Below are positions 44,060-52,543 of a stretch of 64,000 nucleotides of DNA, piece by piece (position 1 is the stretch's first letter; every line of letters begins with the position of its first letter). The DNA lies in the NCBI RefSeq assembly GCF_004101865.1, contig NZ_CP026118.1, forward strand, positions 2,621,001-2,685,000, given 5' to 3'. The notes under the pieces were generated by a model. It did not search any database and had not been told where the DNA came from. It was given only the letters and a program-made list of their open reading frames with translations. The position numbers and the translations under genes were made by a program. The stretch is from Halobacillus litoralis (GTDB lineage Bacteria > Bacillota > Bacilli > Bacillales > Halobacillaceae).

Positions 44060-45454
44060 ATGTTTTTTAAGTCTTTTTTTGATGATCATCTAGCACAGAT
44101 GTCTTATATGGTCGCTTGTCAAAAGACCGGTGATGCAATTGTTATTGACCCTGGAAGAGATCTCAGCCCATATTTGGAAACAGCCGAAAAGGAAGGTCTT
44201 ACAATAAAGCAGGCGGCCGAAACGCATATTCATGCAGACTTCCTTTCAGGTGCACGTGAATTAGCAAACAAAAAGAATGTGAAACTTTACCTCTCGGATG
44301 AGGGAGGGGATGATTGGAAGTACCAGTACTTGGAAGAAGTAGACCATCAGCTTGTTAAAGACGGTGATGACATCCATGTTGGTTTTGTACGTTTGGAGGT
44401 CATGCACACTCCTGGACACACCCCTGAAAGTCTCTCATTTTTGCTGACAGATGAAGGTGGAGGTTCAGATGTTCCTATGGGTGTCTTCACGGGAGATTTC
44501 GTATTTGTCGGTGATGTTGGGCGCCCTGATCTATTAGAAAAATCTGCAGGTGCAGAAGGAACAGCAAAGGATGGGGCAAAGGAAATGTTCCAGTCCATAA
44601 AGAGGTTTAAAAGTCTCCCTGATTTTGTCCAAGTGTGGCCAGGTCACGGAGCAGGCAGTGCTTGTGGTAAATCATTAGGAGCTGTACCATCCTCTACGAT
44701 CGGTTATGAAAAAGAAAATAATTGGGCCTTACGCCATAATAGTGAAGCTGAGTTCATTGCAGAGTTGTTAGATGGTCAACCGGAACCACCGACATACTTT
44801 GCCATGATGAAGAAGTTGAATAAAGAAGGACCGTCATTAAATAAAGAAAGAAGGATAGAAAAAGTACCAGCAGATAAGCTTGAACATTATCGCACGAACG
44901 ATTTTGTGATTTTGGATACTAGGGATGCGAGCGAATTTGCTAGTGGCCATTTACAAGGGACCATTAATATCCCTTACAACCGTTCATTTACCAACTGGGC
45001 AGGGTGGATTGTTGAATATAATCAACACATTATAGTGGTAGCTGACGAAAAAGAGCTTGCAGCCATAAAAGGCTCCTTAGAATCGATTGGCTTAGATGAT
45101 TTAGTTGGTTATGTCGAGGTTTCTGAGTTGAAAAGTTTTGGAGGCTTGGAAACATATAAAAGTATAACTGCTGAAGAGTTAGAGGAAAGTTATAGGAGTA
45201 ATCGTGAATATGTCATCATTGATGTCAGGAATCCTGATGAATGGGAAGAAGGCCATATTGAGGGGGCACAGCATATAATGCTTGGAAAGCTGAAGGACAG
45301 CTTAGAGAAAATACCTTCTGATCGTACTCCTATAGTCCATTGTCAATCAGGTATGAGATCTGCAATCGGTGCAAGCTTACTTCAAGCTTACGGCTTTAAG
45401 AACGTATTGAACTTACAAGGCGGGTATGGTGCTTGGAGTAAAGAAAATAAATAG
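44060..45454 (+). CDS. Persulfide dioxygenase-rhodanese fusion (CstB-like)
   Basis: A 464-residue protein: metallo-beta-lactamase domain (about 1-240; THIHADF, MHTPGHTPESL, FTGDFVFVGDVGRPDL, WPGHGAGSACG) and two rhodanese domains (about 265-355 and 365-464). The plan matches CstB, an iron enzyme that oxidises persulfides and transfers sulfur. The first rhodanese domain lacks the active Cys (HIIVVADEKEL); the second keeps it (VHCQSGMRSA). It detoxifies sulfide or persulfide in the cytoplasm. GGAGG precedes the ATG. It is transcribed alone; no sqr or cstR gene is beside it. Confidence 0.88.
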   Translation: MFFKSFFDDHLAQMSYMVACQKTGDAIVIDPGRDLSPYLETAEKEGLTIKQAAETHIHADFLSGARELANKKNVKLYLSDEGGDDWKYQYLEEVDHQLVKDGDDIHVGFVRLEVMHTPGHTPESLSFLLTDEGGGSDVPMGVFTGDFVFVGDVGRPDLLEKSAGAEGTAKDGAKEMFQSIKRFKSLPDFVQVWPGHGAGSACGKSLGAVPSSTIGYEKENNWALRHNSEAEFIAELLDGQPEPPTYFAMMKKLNKEGPSLNKERRIEKVPADKLEHYRTNDFVILDTRDASEFASGHLQGTINIPYNRSFTNWAGWIVEYNQHIIVVADEKELAAIKGSLESIGLDDLVGYVEVSELKSFGGLETYKSITAEELEESYRSNREYVIIDVRNPDEWEEGHIEGAQHIMLGKLKDSLEKIPSDRTPIVHCQSGMRSAIGASLLQAYGFKNVLNLQGGYGAWSKENK

Positions 45455-45470
45455 TAACGGATTGATCAGC

Positions 45471-45503
45471 AAACACGGCTTTGTAACGAAGCCGTGTTTT
45501 TTG
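45471..45503 (+). terminator. Terminator of the CstB-like gene
   Basis: An 11-bp AAACACGGCTT stem with its complement and a TTTTTT tail. Confidence 0.85.
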
Positions 45504-45576
45504 TTTGCATTATGTAAAATAATATCCTTACTTATACATATAATTGCAGGAGTCATATGTACTGAATCATCTGCTC

Positions 45577-45608
45577 AAAAAAAGACCTCTACCATTAGAG
45601 GTAGAGGC
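45577..45608 (-). terminator. Terminator of the regulator-peptide operon
   Basis: On the minus strand an 8-bp CCTCTACC/GGTAGAGG stem with a 6-nt loop, followed by TCTTTTTTT, 67 bp beyond the peptide gene. Confidence 0.8.
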
Positions 45609-45674
45609 GAAAGTTTGTATAGGTATAGGATTAGGGGAGGTGCTAATTATATGAAAACTAAATTAACACGTAAA

Positions 45675-45797
45675 TTAAACTTGATCAAAGGATAATGGCT
45701 GCGGATATGCATCCTCAGCACTATCCTGGATCCCTGGCGCAAATGCTGCTGTAGCTAGAAACGCTACAATTCCAATAAGGGCAAGAAATTTCTTCAT
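45675..45797 (-). CDS. 40-residue secreted peptide, candidate quorum-sensing pheromone precursor
   Basis: Its ATG overlaps the stop of the RNPP regulator gene by four bases (ATGA), and AGGAGG, encoded by the regulator's last codons, lies nine bases upstream. The product has MKK, a hydrophobic core (residues 4-18) and an AFA site near residue 20, then a polar tail ending QPLSFDQV. This is the design of Phr/NprX precursors: exported, cut, and the C-terminal 5-8 residues re-imported by an oligopeptide permease to bind the TPR domain of the partner. A terminator follows. The mature sequence cannot be fixed from here. Confidence 0.8.
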   Translation of the reverse strand: MKKFLALIGIVAFLATAAFAPGIQDSAEDAYPQPLSFDQV

Positions 45798-47080
45798 AAT
45801 AGAATACCTCCTAAGTGAGAATGTTTATTTAACAATTGAATTGCTAACCGTAAGTAGTTTGTTGACTTTTTGTACATCCTTTTTTTCTCGAGTAAATCAG
45901 CGAGAACCATTGAATACCGGATGATATAAATATGTTCCTTTTTATCTTGAAAGTAAGGGATTATAACTTCCTCTAAGTGACTAATGACGGTTGGGTCATT
46001 TTTAATAATTAATTTATAAAAATTAAAGTGTAGTTCATGGGGTTTGGAGGGGAGCTTTTTTAATTCTTGCTCACCTTCATTTATCCAATCTAAGCAACCA
46101 TCAAAATCACTTAACCTATAATGTTCCAATATTAAACTGTGTATAGTAGTTAATAGGTAGGATTGTTTATAAGTTGTATCAGAATCATTATAATACAGGC
46201 TTTTTTTATAATTTTGTATTGCGGATTCATGATTGCCGATTCTGGATTCCAGTGTACCAATGTTGATATAAACTAAATTCAGCTGATTACGGTTCAGAGT
46301 TTGCATGGCAATCTTTCTAGCCATATGAAAGTTCTCTAACGCCTTAGCATAATTTTTCAACTTACTATAGTTGATACCTTGTAAGATATGACAATCTGCA
46401 CTTTTTTCCAAGTCATACCTTGCTTGATATATTTCTAAGGCTTGGTCAACATAGAATACAGAGGCTGATATATGGTTGGCTTGGCTAGTACTTAAAGCCA
46501 AGATGTAATAAAGATCACTGATTTCCCAATCTTCTAGCTCATGTACGATTGAGGAACTGTAGTTCTTTGCCTCCATTAATTGTTGAAAAGATTCGTCATA
46601 GTTGCCTCGATAATATTCTAGCAGTCCAGAACTTAAATGAAAGTAGTACTCCATCTCTTCATCAAATGTATCTTCATGTTGACGGATATCTTTCCATGCT
46701 ACGTAAGCCTTCTCCACCTCGTTTTCTAACAGCAGATGGCGAATGCGGAACAATTCATAAAAAATATACAAATGATGGTTGTTGAGCGTATCTTTCTGTT
46801 GAATGAGATCATCCTTCAATTTCCTTGCTTCTTCTTTACGTTTGAAAACAATCGTTTCATACCATTCCTTCAATTTTTCTTTTGAAGGGTGGTTGTAAGA
46901 AGAATCATGAAAATCGAGACCAAGACGTTCGTAAAGTAACTCAAGCACCTCGAACGCTGGAACGGTTTGATCATTCTCAATCTTCGATAAGTACGCTGGC
47001 GAGATTATTCCATCGGCTAACTGATTTTGAGTTAACCCTTGCTTTACTCGATGGAATCGAAGTACTTTACCATATTCCAT
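45794..47080 (-). CDS. RNPP-type HTH-TPR regulator paired with the peptide gene
   Basis: About 428 residues. HTH at about 5-60 (GLTQNQLADGIISPAYLSKIE), then a long TPR superhelix with units such as LQGINYSKLKNYAKALENF and IGTLESRIGNHESAIQNYKK. It resembles NprR/PlcR and the orphan paralogue at 27.6 kb in size and plan. The ATG at 47080 is chosen; a GTG nine bases upstream is also possible, and neither has a strong Shine-Dalgarno site. It overlaps and drives translation of the peptide gene. The target genes are unknown; the operon itself is a candidate. Confidence 0.83.
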   Translation of the reverse strand: MEYGKVLRFHRVKQGLTQNQLADGIISPAYLSKIENDQTVPAFEVLELLYERLGLDFHDSSYNHPSKEKLKEWYETIVFKRKEEARKLKDDLIQQKDTLNNHHLYIFYELFRIRHLLLENEVEKAYVAWKDIRQHEDTFDEEMEYYFHLSSGLLEYYRGNYDESFQQLMEAKNYSSSIVHELEDWEISDLYYILALSTSQANHISASVFYVDQALEIYQARYDLEKSADCHILQGINYSKLKNYAKALENFHMARKIAMQTLNRNQLNLVYINIGTLESRIGNHESAIQNYKKSLYYNDSDTTYKQSYLLTTIHSLILEHYRLSDFDGCLDWINEGEQELKKLPSKPHELHFNFYKLIIKNDPTVISHLEEVIIPYFQDKKEHIYIIRYSMVLADLLEKKRMYKKSTNYLRLAIQLLNKHSHLGGILL

Positions 47081-47144
47081 TTTCCACACACCTAGTTGAT
47101 CAACTGTGATTTGTCAGAGTGTTCTCTCTTTCAAATCTAACTTT

Positions 47145-47173
47145 AGAATACATGTTCGATTAGTAAATTTCAA
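47145..47173 (-). promoter_or_regulatory. Promoter of the RNPP regulator-peptide operon
   Basis: On the minus strand TTGAAA (47173-47168), an exact 17-bp spacer, TATTCT (47150-47145), about 65 bp before the ATG. The rest of 47174-47424 holds no gene. Confidence 0.6.
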
Positions 47174-47424
47174 CTATATTCACTAGTTTCCCAAGTCGGG
47201 GTGAATTTCTGGCTTAAAGGGGATTTTTACATAATGACTTTCACAGATTTCCATTTAAATGGGAGAATATAAGCATAATTACGCTTGTTTTTTATTGGTT
47301 AGGTCGGAAACGTTCTGGAAGATATGAGTAATCCTTCGACATTACGGGTATAAAAGGTATAGGCATAAAATATCGCCATCATGATGGACACAAATCTTAT
47401 ACTTATTGTAAAGGAGGAATCAGT

Positions 47425-49374
47425 GTGAGTTATAATGTCACACAAAAATTAATTAAAGATCATCTTATAGAAGGTGAGATGACTCCTGGTTCGGAAATCG
47501 GTTTGAAAATTGATCAAACACTTACACAAGATGCAACAGGTACAATGGTAATGTTGGAACTAGAAGCGATGGGGATCGATCGTGCTAAAACAGAAGCTTC
47601 CGCTCAATATGTGGATCATAACTTAATCCAGGAGGATAGCAAGAATCCTGATGATCACCTTTTCTTGGAGAGTGCTGCTAAAAGATTCGGTTTACATTTC
47701 AGTCGCCCGGGAAATGGAGTCAGTCACCCTGTACACATGCAACGGCTTGCCAAGCCCGGTAAAACATTACTAGGGTCTGACAGCCATACATGTGCGAACG
47801 GTTGTATGGGAATGCTTGCAATGGGTGCGGGTGGCATTGATGTCGCTATGGCCATTGCAGGTGAGCCCTTCTATGTAAAAATGCCAAAAGTTTGGGGCGT
47901 TAAAGTGACAGGGGAACTTCCTGATTGGGTCAGTGCTAAAGATGCCATTTTAGAGATGCTGAAAAGACATGGAGTCAAAGGTGGTGTCAACCATGTATTC
48001 GAATATTACGGTCCCGGGTTGAAGAACCTTACCGCTATGGACCGGCATGTCATTGCCAATATGGGGGCAGAACTTGGGGCAACAGGTACCGTTTTTCCTT
48101 CAGATGAAGAAACGAAAAGGTTTATGAAGCTTCAAGGGCGTGAAGATGAATGGATTGAATTGAAAGCAGACGATGGTGCTACTTACGATGTCCATGATGA
48201 ATTGAACCTTTCTGAAATTGGTCCAATGGTAGCTAAGCCTTCAAGCCCAGGAAATGTAGTGCCTGTGGAAGAACTCGAAGGAGAACCGATTTATCAATCA
48301 TATGTAGGTTCTTCAGCGAACCCTGGGTATCGCGATTTTGCGATTGTGTCAAAAATCGTTGAAGGTCGACACATTGCTGATGGGGTTTCTTTTGATTTGA
48401 ACCCGACTTCAAGGCAGATGTTGATCGATCTTTCTCAAGAAGGGCATATAGCGAACTTCCTCCAAGCCGGCGCTCGACTTCACCAGGCAGGGTGTAATGG
48501 TTGTATCGGTATGGGGCAAGCCCCTGCCACTGGTAGAAACAGCTTGAGGACCACTCCTAGGAACTTCCCTGGCCGTTCAGGAACTAAAGAGGATAGTGTG
48601 TTCCTATGCAGTCCTGAAACAGCTGCCGTTTCTGCTTTGACAGGGAAAATCACAGACCCAAGAAAATCAGATTTTGATTTTCCGTCTGTGCAAGAGTTGG
48701 ACCAACCGACTGTAGATACAAGGCTATTGGATAAGCCGTTGCCTTTTAATGAAGCCAAAGAGGTAGAGCTTGTAAAAGGACCGAACGTAGCTTCTATTCC
48801 AGAAATGGATGAATTGCCGAATGATATGGAATTGCCTATATTGCTGAAAATGGGTGATGATATCTCAACTGATGAAATATTAGCGGGAGGTGCGCGTGTT
48901 CTTCCATACCGCAGTAACCTTCCTGAAATCAGTAAATTCACCTTTGAAATCGTTGATGAAACCTATCATGATCGAGCGATGAAAATCAAAAGTGAAGGTG
49001 GTCATGCGGTAGTAGCAGGAGCGAACTATGGTCAGGGGTCGAGCCGTGAACACGCAGCATTGGCACCAAAATATCTCGGTTTGAAAGTGGCTATTGTAGA
49101 AGATTTTGCGCGTATCCACTGGCAGAACCTTGGAAACTTTGGAGTCCTGCCTCTAACCTTCGTTGATCCATCAGATTTGAAGGATTTAGAACAAGGGGAT
49201 GTGCTCGTTTTCAAAGGCTTGCGTGATAAAATCAAACAATCACCTCAGGTGGAAGTGGAAGTCAAAGGTAAGGATAAGACACTTAAACTTGAACATGCTC
49301 TTTCAGATCGTCAAATAGAAATCATGCAAATGGGTGGCCTTATCAACTGGGTGAAAAATCGATTAGAAGAATAA
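47425..49374 (+). CDS. Aconitate hydratase, Aquifex-type
   Basis: A 649-residue aconitase, shorter than the roughly 900-residue CitB/AcnA of B. subtilis, and of the 'putative, Aquifex-type' group. The 4Fe-4S ligand motifs are intact: DSHTCANGC and AGCNGCIGMG. The swivel domain follows at about 470-649 (DDISTDEILAGGARVLPY, GQGSSREHAALAP). It should interconvert citrate and isocitrate. The GTG start has AGGAGG seven bases upstream. It is monocistronic. Whether it is the main aconitase or an extra one cannot be told from this window. Confidence 0.88.
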   Translation: MSYNVTQKLIKDHLIEGEMTPGSEIGLKIDQTLTQDATGTMVMLELEAMGIDRAKTEASAQYVDHNLIQEDSKNPDDHLFLESAAKRFGLHFSRPGNGVSHPVHMQRLAKPGKTLLGSDSHTCANGCMGMLAMGAGGIDVAMAIAGEPFYVKMPKVWGVKVTGELPDWVSAKDAILEMLKRHGVKGGVNHVFEYYGPGLKNLTAMDRHVIANMGAELGATGTVFPSDEETKRFMKLQGREDEWIELKADDGATYDVHDELNLSEIGPMVAKPSSPGNVVPVEELEGEPIYQSYVGSSANPGYRDFAIVSKIVEGRHIADGVSFDLNPTSRQMLIDLSQEGHIANFLQAGARLHQAGCNGCIGMGQAPATGRNSLRTTPRNFPGRSGTKEDSVFLCSPETAAVSALTGKITDPRKSDFDFPSVQELDQPTVDTRLLDKPLPFNEAKEVELVKGPNVASIPEMDELPNDMELPILLKMGDDISTDEILAGGARVLPYRSNLPEISKFTFEIVDETYHDRAMKIKSEGGHAVVAGANYGQGSSREHAALAPKYLGLKVAIVEDFARIHWQNLGNFGVLPLTFVDPSDLKDLEQGDVLVFKGLRDKIKQSPQVEVEVKGKDKTLKLEHALSDRQIEIMQMGGLINWVKNRLEE

Positions 49375-49549
49375 AAAAAAGAGGCTGGACAAAAGAATTT
49401 TTCCGCTAAAAAACCCGAACGAATTTTTCGTTCGGGTTTTCATTATGAAGCAATAAATGCATACGCCGCTCTGGCACCATTTGATCCATTCCCCCCAAAT
49501 GTTCGTCTTTTCCTGTGCCAGTTAGTGTTTTGTCCCAGTCCCTTTTTTT
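49373..49549. repeat. 177-bp interspersed element with terminal inverted repeats
   Basis: The ends read A7-8 GAGGCTGGACAAAA (49373-49394) and TTTTGTCCCAGTCCC T7 (49528-49549), imperfect inverted repeats of the 'GAGGCTGGGACA' type widespread in Firmicutes. Inside, a 13-bp hairpin (49411-49439) with a T tail serves as terminator for the aconitase gene. It touches the stop codons of both flanking genes. Confidence 0.75.
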
Positions 49550-50504
49550 AATTACTATTAATCGTAGAAAGCGGATCCAAGTTTTTTTCGATTTCTTCTC
49601 TTTTATGTTCCAAGAATGGAGGAAGTGCAAGACTTTCGCCAAGATGGTCAAGATCTTCGTCAGTCGCGAAACCTGGCCCATCCGTAGCAAGTTCGAAAAG
49701 TATATGGTTAGCCTCTCGGAAATAAAGGGACTTAAAGTAATAACGGTCGACAACTCCTGAGTTAGGAAAACCAGACGCTTGTATGATGTCCTGCCATTTC
49801 TTTAACTCCTGCTCATTATCCACACGGAACGCCACGTGATGAACACTGCCACGCCCAGGCTTTTCTGGTTGTAACCCCGGTTGTTCCTCAAGGTGTACTT
49901 CAGCTCCTGAACCCCCTTCACCGGTTTCATAAACCACCCATTGATCATATGTTCCTTTTTTCCGGAATCCCAGAATGTCTGTCAGAACATTTTCTGTCTT
50001 TTCTGCTTCAGATACAGTAAGGTGGACAGGACCTAGGCCAGTAATTCCACTTTCAGTTGGTACGGTGGATTTATCCCATGGTTTCCCGGCTGCAACTCCT
50101 CTATTCTGTTCATCGGAAACAATCATCAGACGTTGGCCTTCAGGGTCGCGAAAAGATAAAGTTTTTCTCCCTAATCGCTCTTTGAGGGGATCTTGATCGA
50201 CACCGTATTCTTCAAGGCGACCTTGCCAATATACAAGTGCTTCATCATTATTTACTCGCAAAGAGGTAGTTGAAATGCTCCTTGGACCTGGATAGGTGTG
50301 GCCAGCCCGATTTATTTCAAAAAATGTCAAATCCGTCCCGGGACGACCTTTTTCGTCAGCATAAAACAAATGATACATAGAAGGGGCGTCTTGGTTCACC
50401 GTTTTTTTCACTAAACGCATTCCTAAAACATTTGTATAAAAATCATAATTATTTTTTGCATTAGCTGTTATAGCAGATACGTGGTGAATACCTTTTAATT
50501 CCAT
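49548..50504 (-). CDS. mhqO: Ring-cleaving dioxygenase, MhqO/MhqA-like (VOC family)
   Basis: A 318-residue protein with two vicinal-oxygen-chelate halves (GIHHVSAITAN at the N-terminus; GPVHLTVSEAE and SVHHVAFRVDN later) and a final metal-ligand Glu in ILFELATDGPGF. The Bacillus MhqO/MhqA enzymes break down quinones and hydroquinones. A 24-bp palindrome upstream fits MhqR control. The stop codon lies at the border of the interspersed element. GGAGG precedes the ATG. The gene name is assigned by resemblance; MhqA and MhqE are similar. Confidence 0.87.
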   Translation of the reverse strand: MELKGIHHVSAITANAKNNYDFYTNVLGMRLVKKTVNQDAPSMYHLFYADEKGRPGTDLTFFEINRAGHTYPGPRSISTTSLRVNNDEALVYWQGRLEEYGVDQDPLKERLGRKTLSFRDPEGQRLMIVSDEQNRGVAAGKPWDKSTVPTESGITGLGPVHLTVSEAEKTENVLTDILGFRKKGTYDQWVVYETGEGGSGAEVHLEEQPGLQPEKPGRGSVHHVAFRVDNEQELKKWQDIIQASGFPNSGVVDRYYFKSLYFREANHILFELATDGPGFATDEDLDHLGESLALPPFLEHKREEIEKNLDPLSTINSN

Positions 50505-50522
50505 TTACATACCTCCCAGTCA

Positions 50523-50546
50523 AATTATCTTGAATTCAAGATAATT
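50523..50546. promoter_or_regulatory. MhqR-like operator
   Basis: A perfect 24-bp palindrome containing ATCTTGAATTCAAGAT, very close to the known MhqR site ATCTCGAATTCGAGAT, 19 bp before the dioxygenase start. Confidence 0.8.
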
Positions 50547-50752
50547 ATACAATGGGATATAGGAGATGTCAAAACTTCCTTCTGCTTATATTCTTGGGGG
50601 ATTTCCTTATTCAAAATGTGTATGCATTTTTTTATCGAGGGGCAGCACTGTAATTTAATTAATTTTGCTAATTTATGAAGTAAGGTCTGATATAATAATG
50701 CAGTCTGATTATTTAAGAAATGGAATCGTTGAATTTAGAGAGGGGGAGAAAT

Positions 50753-51364
50753 ATGACATGGGATATATTGAACATTTTAGCTGTGAGTGCGTTTGCGTTC
50801 AGTGGGGCTATCGTAGCTCTGAACGAACGGTATGATATATTCGGAACTTTCATACTTGGAATTGCTACCCCATTCGCGGGAGGCATAATCCGGAATATAG
50901 CGCTTGATATTCCGGTTGTACATGTGTGGGAACAAGGGTATTTGCTTTACGTAGCCTTAGGAACAATTGCTATTGTCTATTTCTTCCCGAAAAGCTGGGT
51001 GATGACATGGGACCGGTGGAATATCTATCCTGATGCAGTCGGCTTATCTGCTTTTGCATTGCAAGGTGCCTCTTTCGCTATCTCAAATGATTTTCCTTTG
51101 GGTGGGATTATTTTTGCGGCCATTTTGACAGGAGTCGGTGGAGGGGTGACAAGGGATGTGTTAGCACAGCGCAGGCCGATGGTCCTTCATCAGGAAATTT
51201 ACGCCGTTTGGGCAATGATGGCAGGTTTGTTAATCGGTCTTGGATTCATCGATGTCGGGAGTGCCTGGCAAACGTACATGTTATTTATTGTAGTCATCCT
51301 TTGTCGAGTTTTTTCTTATCACTTAGGCTGGCATTTAAGATTCAGAGATTTATATCGATTATAA
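50753..51364 (+). CDS. Trimeric intracellular cation (TRIC) channel family protein
   Basis: A 203-residue membrane protein with seven helices as two three-helix repeats, each with a glycine motif: FAGGIIRN and GVGGGVTRDVL. This was formerly UPF0126 (YvgT in B. subtilis). Such proteins form homotrimeric K+/Na+ channels. The ATG at 50753 is right after GAGGGGGAG; an upstream in-frame ATG at 50720 lacks a site. It is monocistronic, with a terminator. Confidence 0.9.
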   Translation: MTWDILNILAVSAFAFSGAIVALNERYDIFGTFILGIATPFAGGIIRNIALDIPVVHVWEQGYLLYVALGTIAIVYFFPKSWVMTWDRWNIYPDAVGLSAFALQGASFAISNDFPLGGIIFAAILTGVGGGVTRDVLAQRRPMVLHQEIYAVWAMMAGLLIGLGFIDVGSAWQTYMLFIVVILCRVFSYHLGWHLRFRDLYRL

Positions 51365-51396
51365 AAGGAGCTCGATTAGTAATCGGGCTCCTTTTG
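51363..51396 (+). terminator. Intrinsic terminator
   Basis: A stem of about 13 bp with one G-T pair (AAAGGAGCTCGATT with ATCGGGCTCCTTT), followed by TTTTG. Confidence 0.82.
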
Positions 51397-51513
51397 TTGA
51401 AAAATGAAGTTATTTCACAAAACGTGCAGGATACTGGAAGCCCCGGTAATGAGATGAGGGGGGTTCGTTACTGTATAAGAATAAGGAGTGGTTGGGAAAC
51501 AACTCGTTTTCCT

Positions 51514-52443
51514 TTAGTAGCGGAAGAGATCTCCGGATAGATAACGTTCGCCCGTATCAGGAGCGATACATACGATTACATCTCCTGGTTGTTTTGTTTT
51601 TGCTACTTGAATAGCAGCCCAGCATGCAGCACCGGCTGAGGTGCCAAGCAGCAAACCTTCCTCTCGGGCAAGACGACGGGTGATATCATAAGCATTTTCA
51701 TCCGTCACTTGAAAAATTTCATCATAGATCTCTTGGTTAAGGATGCTTGGGATGAAGCCCGGGCTTGTACCGACCAACTTATGTTTTCCTGGTTTCCCAC
51801 CTGATAGTACAGCAGAACCGGCAGGCTCAGCTACATGGATCGTCATATCATTGAAACGCTTTTTCAACTCCTCGCCTGTCCCGGTGATGGTCCCGCCTGT
51901 TCCAGCTGTAGATACGAAGGCTGTTAAAGGTTTGCCTAATTCATCCATAGCTTCACTGATTTCAGCTGCTGTAGTAAAGCGATGGGAGTCAGGATTAGCC
52001 ATATTTTCAAATTGCATCGGCATAAAACTTCCTTCCATTTGGTCGACGAGCTCCTTTGCCTTGGCGATCGCTCCTGGCATTTTCTCGTCACCTGGGGTAA
52101 GGATGATTTCCGCTCCATATGCCTTCAATAGATTAATACGTTCTTGAGTCATTGTATCGGGCATGACAAGAATAGCACGATATCCCTTTGCAGCAGCGTT
52201 CATGGCAATACCGATACCGGTGTTGCCGCTGGTTGGCTCAATAATAGTTGAACCCTCTTTTAAATGTCCGTCTTTCTCTGCTTGTTCCATCATATTGAAA
52301 GCAGCCCGATCTTTAACGCTGCCACTCGGATTGTACTTCTCTAGCTTCATATATATGTCAGCTCCACCCTTTGGAGCCACCCGATTTAATTTGACTAGCG
52401 GGGTATCACCAATTAAATCAGAAATGTTATCGACGACGCGCAT
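51514..52443 (-). CDS. cysK: Cysteine synthase (O-acetylserine thiol-lyase)
   Basis: A 309-residue PLP enzyme that makes cysteine from O-acetylserine and sulfide. PLP Lys44 is in SGSVKDRAAFN, the substrate loop is TSGNTGIGIAMNA and the phosphate-binding loop is STAGTGGTITGTGE. The ATG at 52443 follows GAAGGAAG; the 23 upstream codons in the same frame lack support. It is monocistronic. Region 51397-51513 shows nothing else. Confidence 0.94.
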   Translation of the reverse strand: MRVVDNISDLIGDTPLVKLNRVAPKGGADIYMKLEKYNPSGSVKDRAAFNMMEQAEKDGHLKEGSTIIEPTSGNTGIGIAMNAAAKGYRAILVMPDTMTQERINLLKAYGAEIILTPGDEKMPGAIAKAKELVDQMEGSFMPMQFENMANPDSHRFTTAAEISEAMDELGKPLTAFVSTAGTGGTITGTGEELKKRFNDMTIHVAEPAGSAVLSGGKPGKHKLVGTSPGFIPSILNQEIYDEIFQVTDENAYDITRRLAREEGLLLGTSAGAACWAAIQVAKTKQPGDVIVCIAPDTGERYLSGDLFRY

Positions 52444-52543
52444 TAATGTCACTTCCTTCTCTTGGGACTGATAGTGTGATTTTATCATAAAAAGTGAAGA
52501 GCAATCATCCATAAAGCCTATAGGAATGGTGGGATTCTTCGGA

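Noticed and set aside
48480..48941. 153-codon minus-strand frame
   Set aside because: It is antisense to the aconitase swivel domain, without start signals.
49406..49753. 115-codon minus-strand frame partly in the interspersed element
   Set aside because: The end reads like a conserved peptide, but this is the repeat itself (also seen as stray hypothetical proteins in Bacillaceae); the rest is out of frame within the mhqO-like gene.
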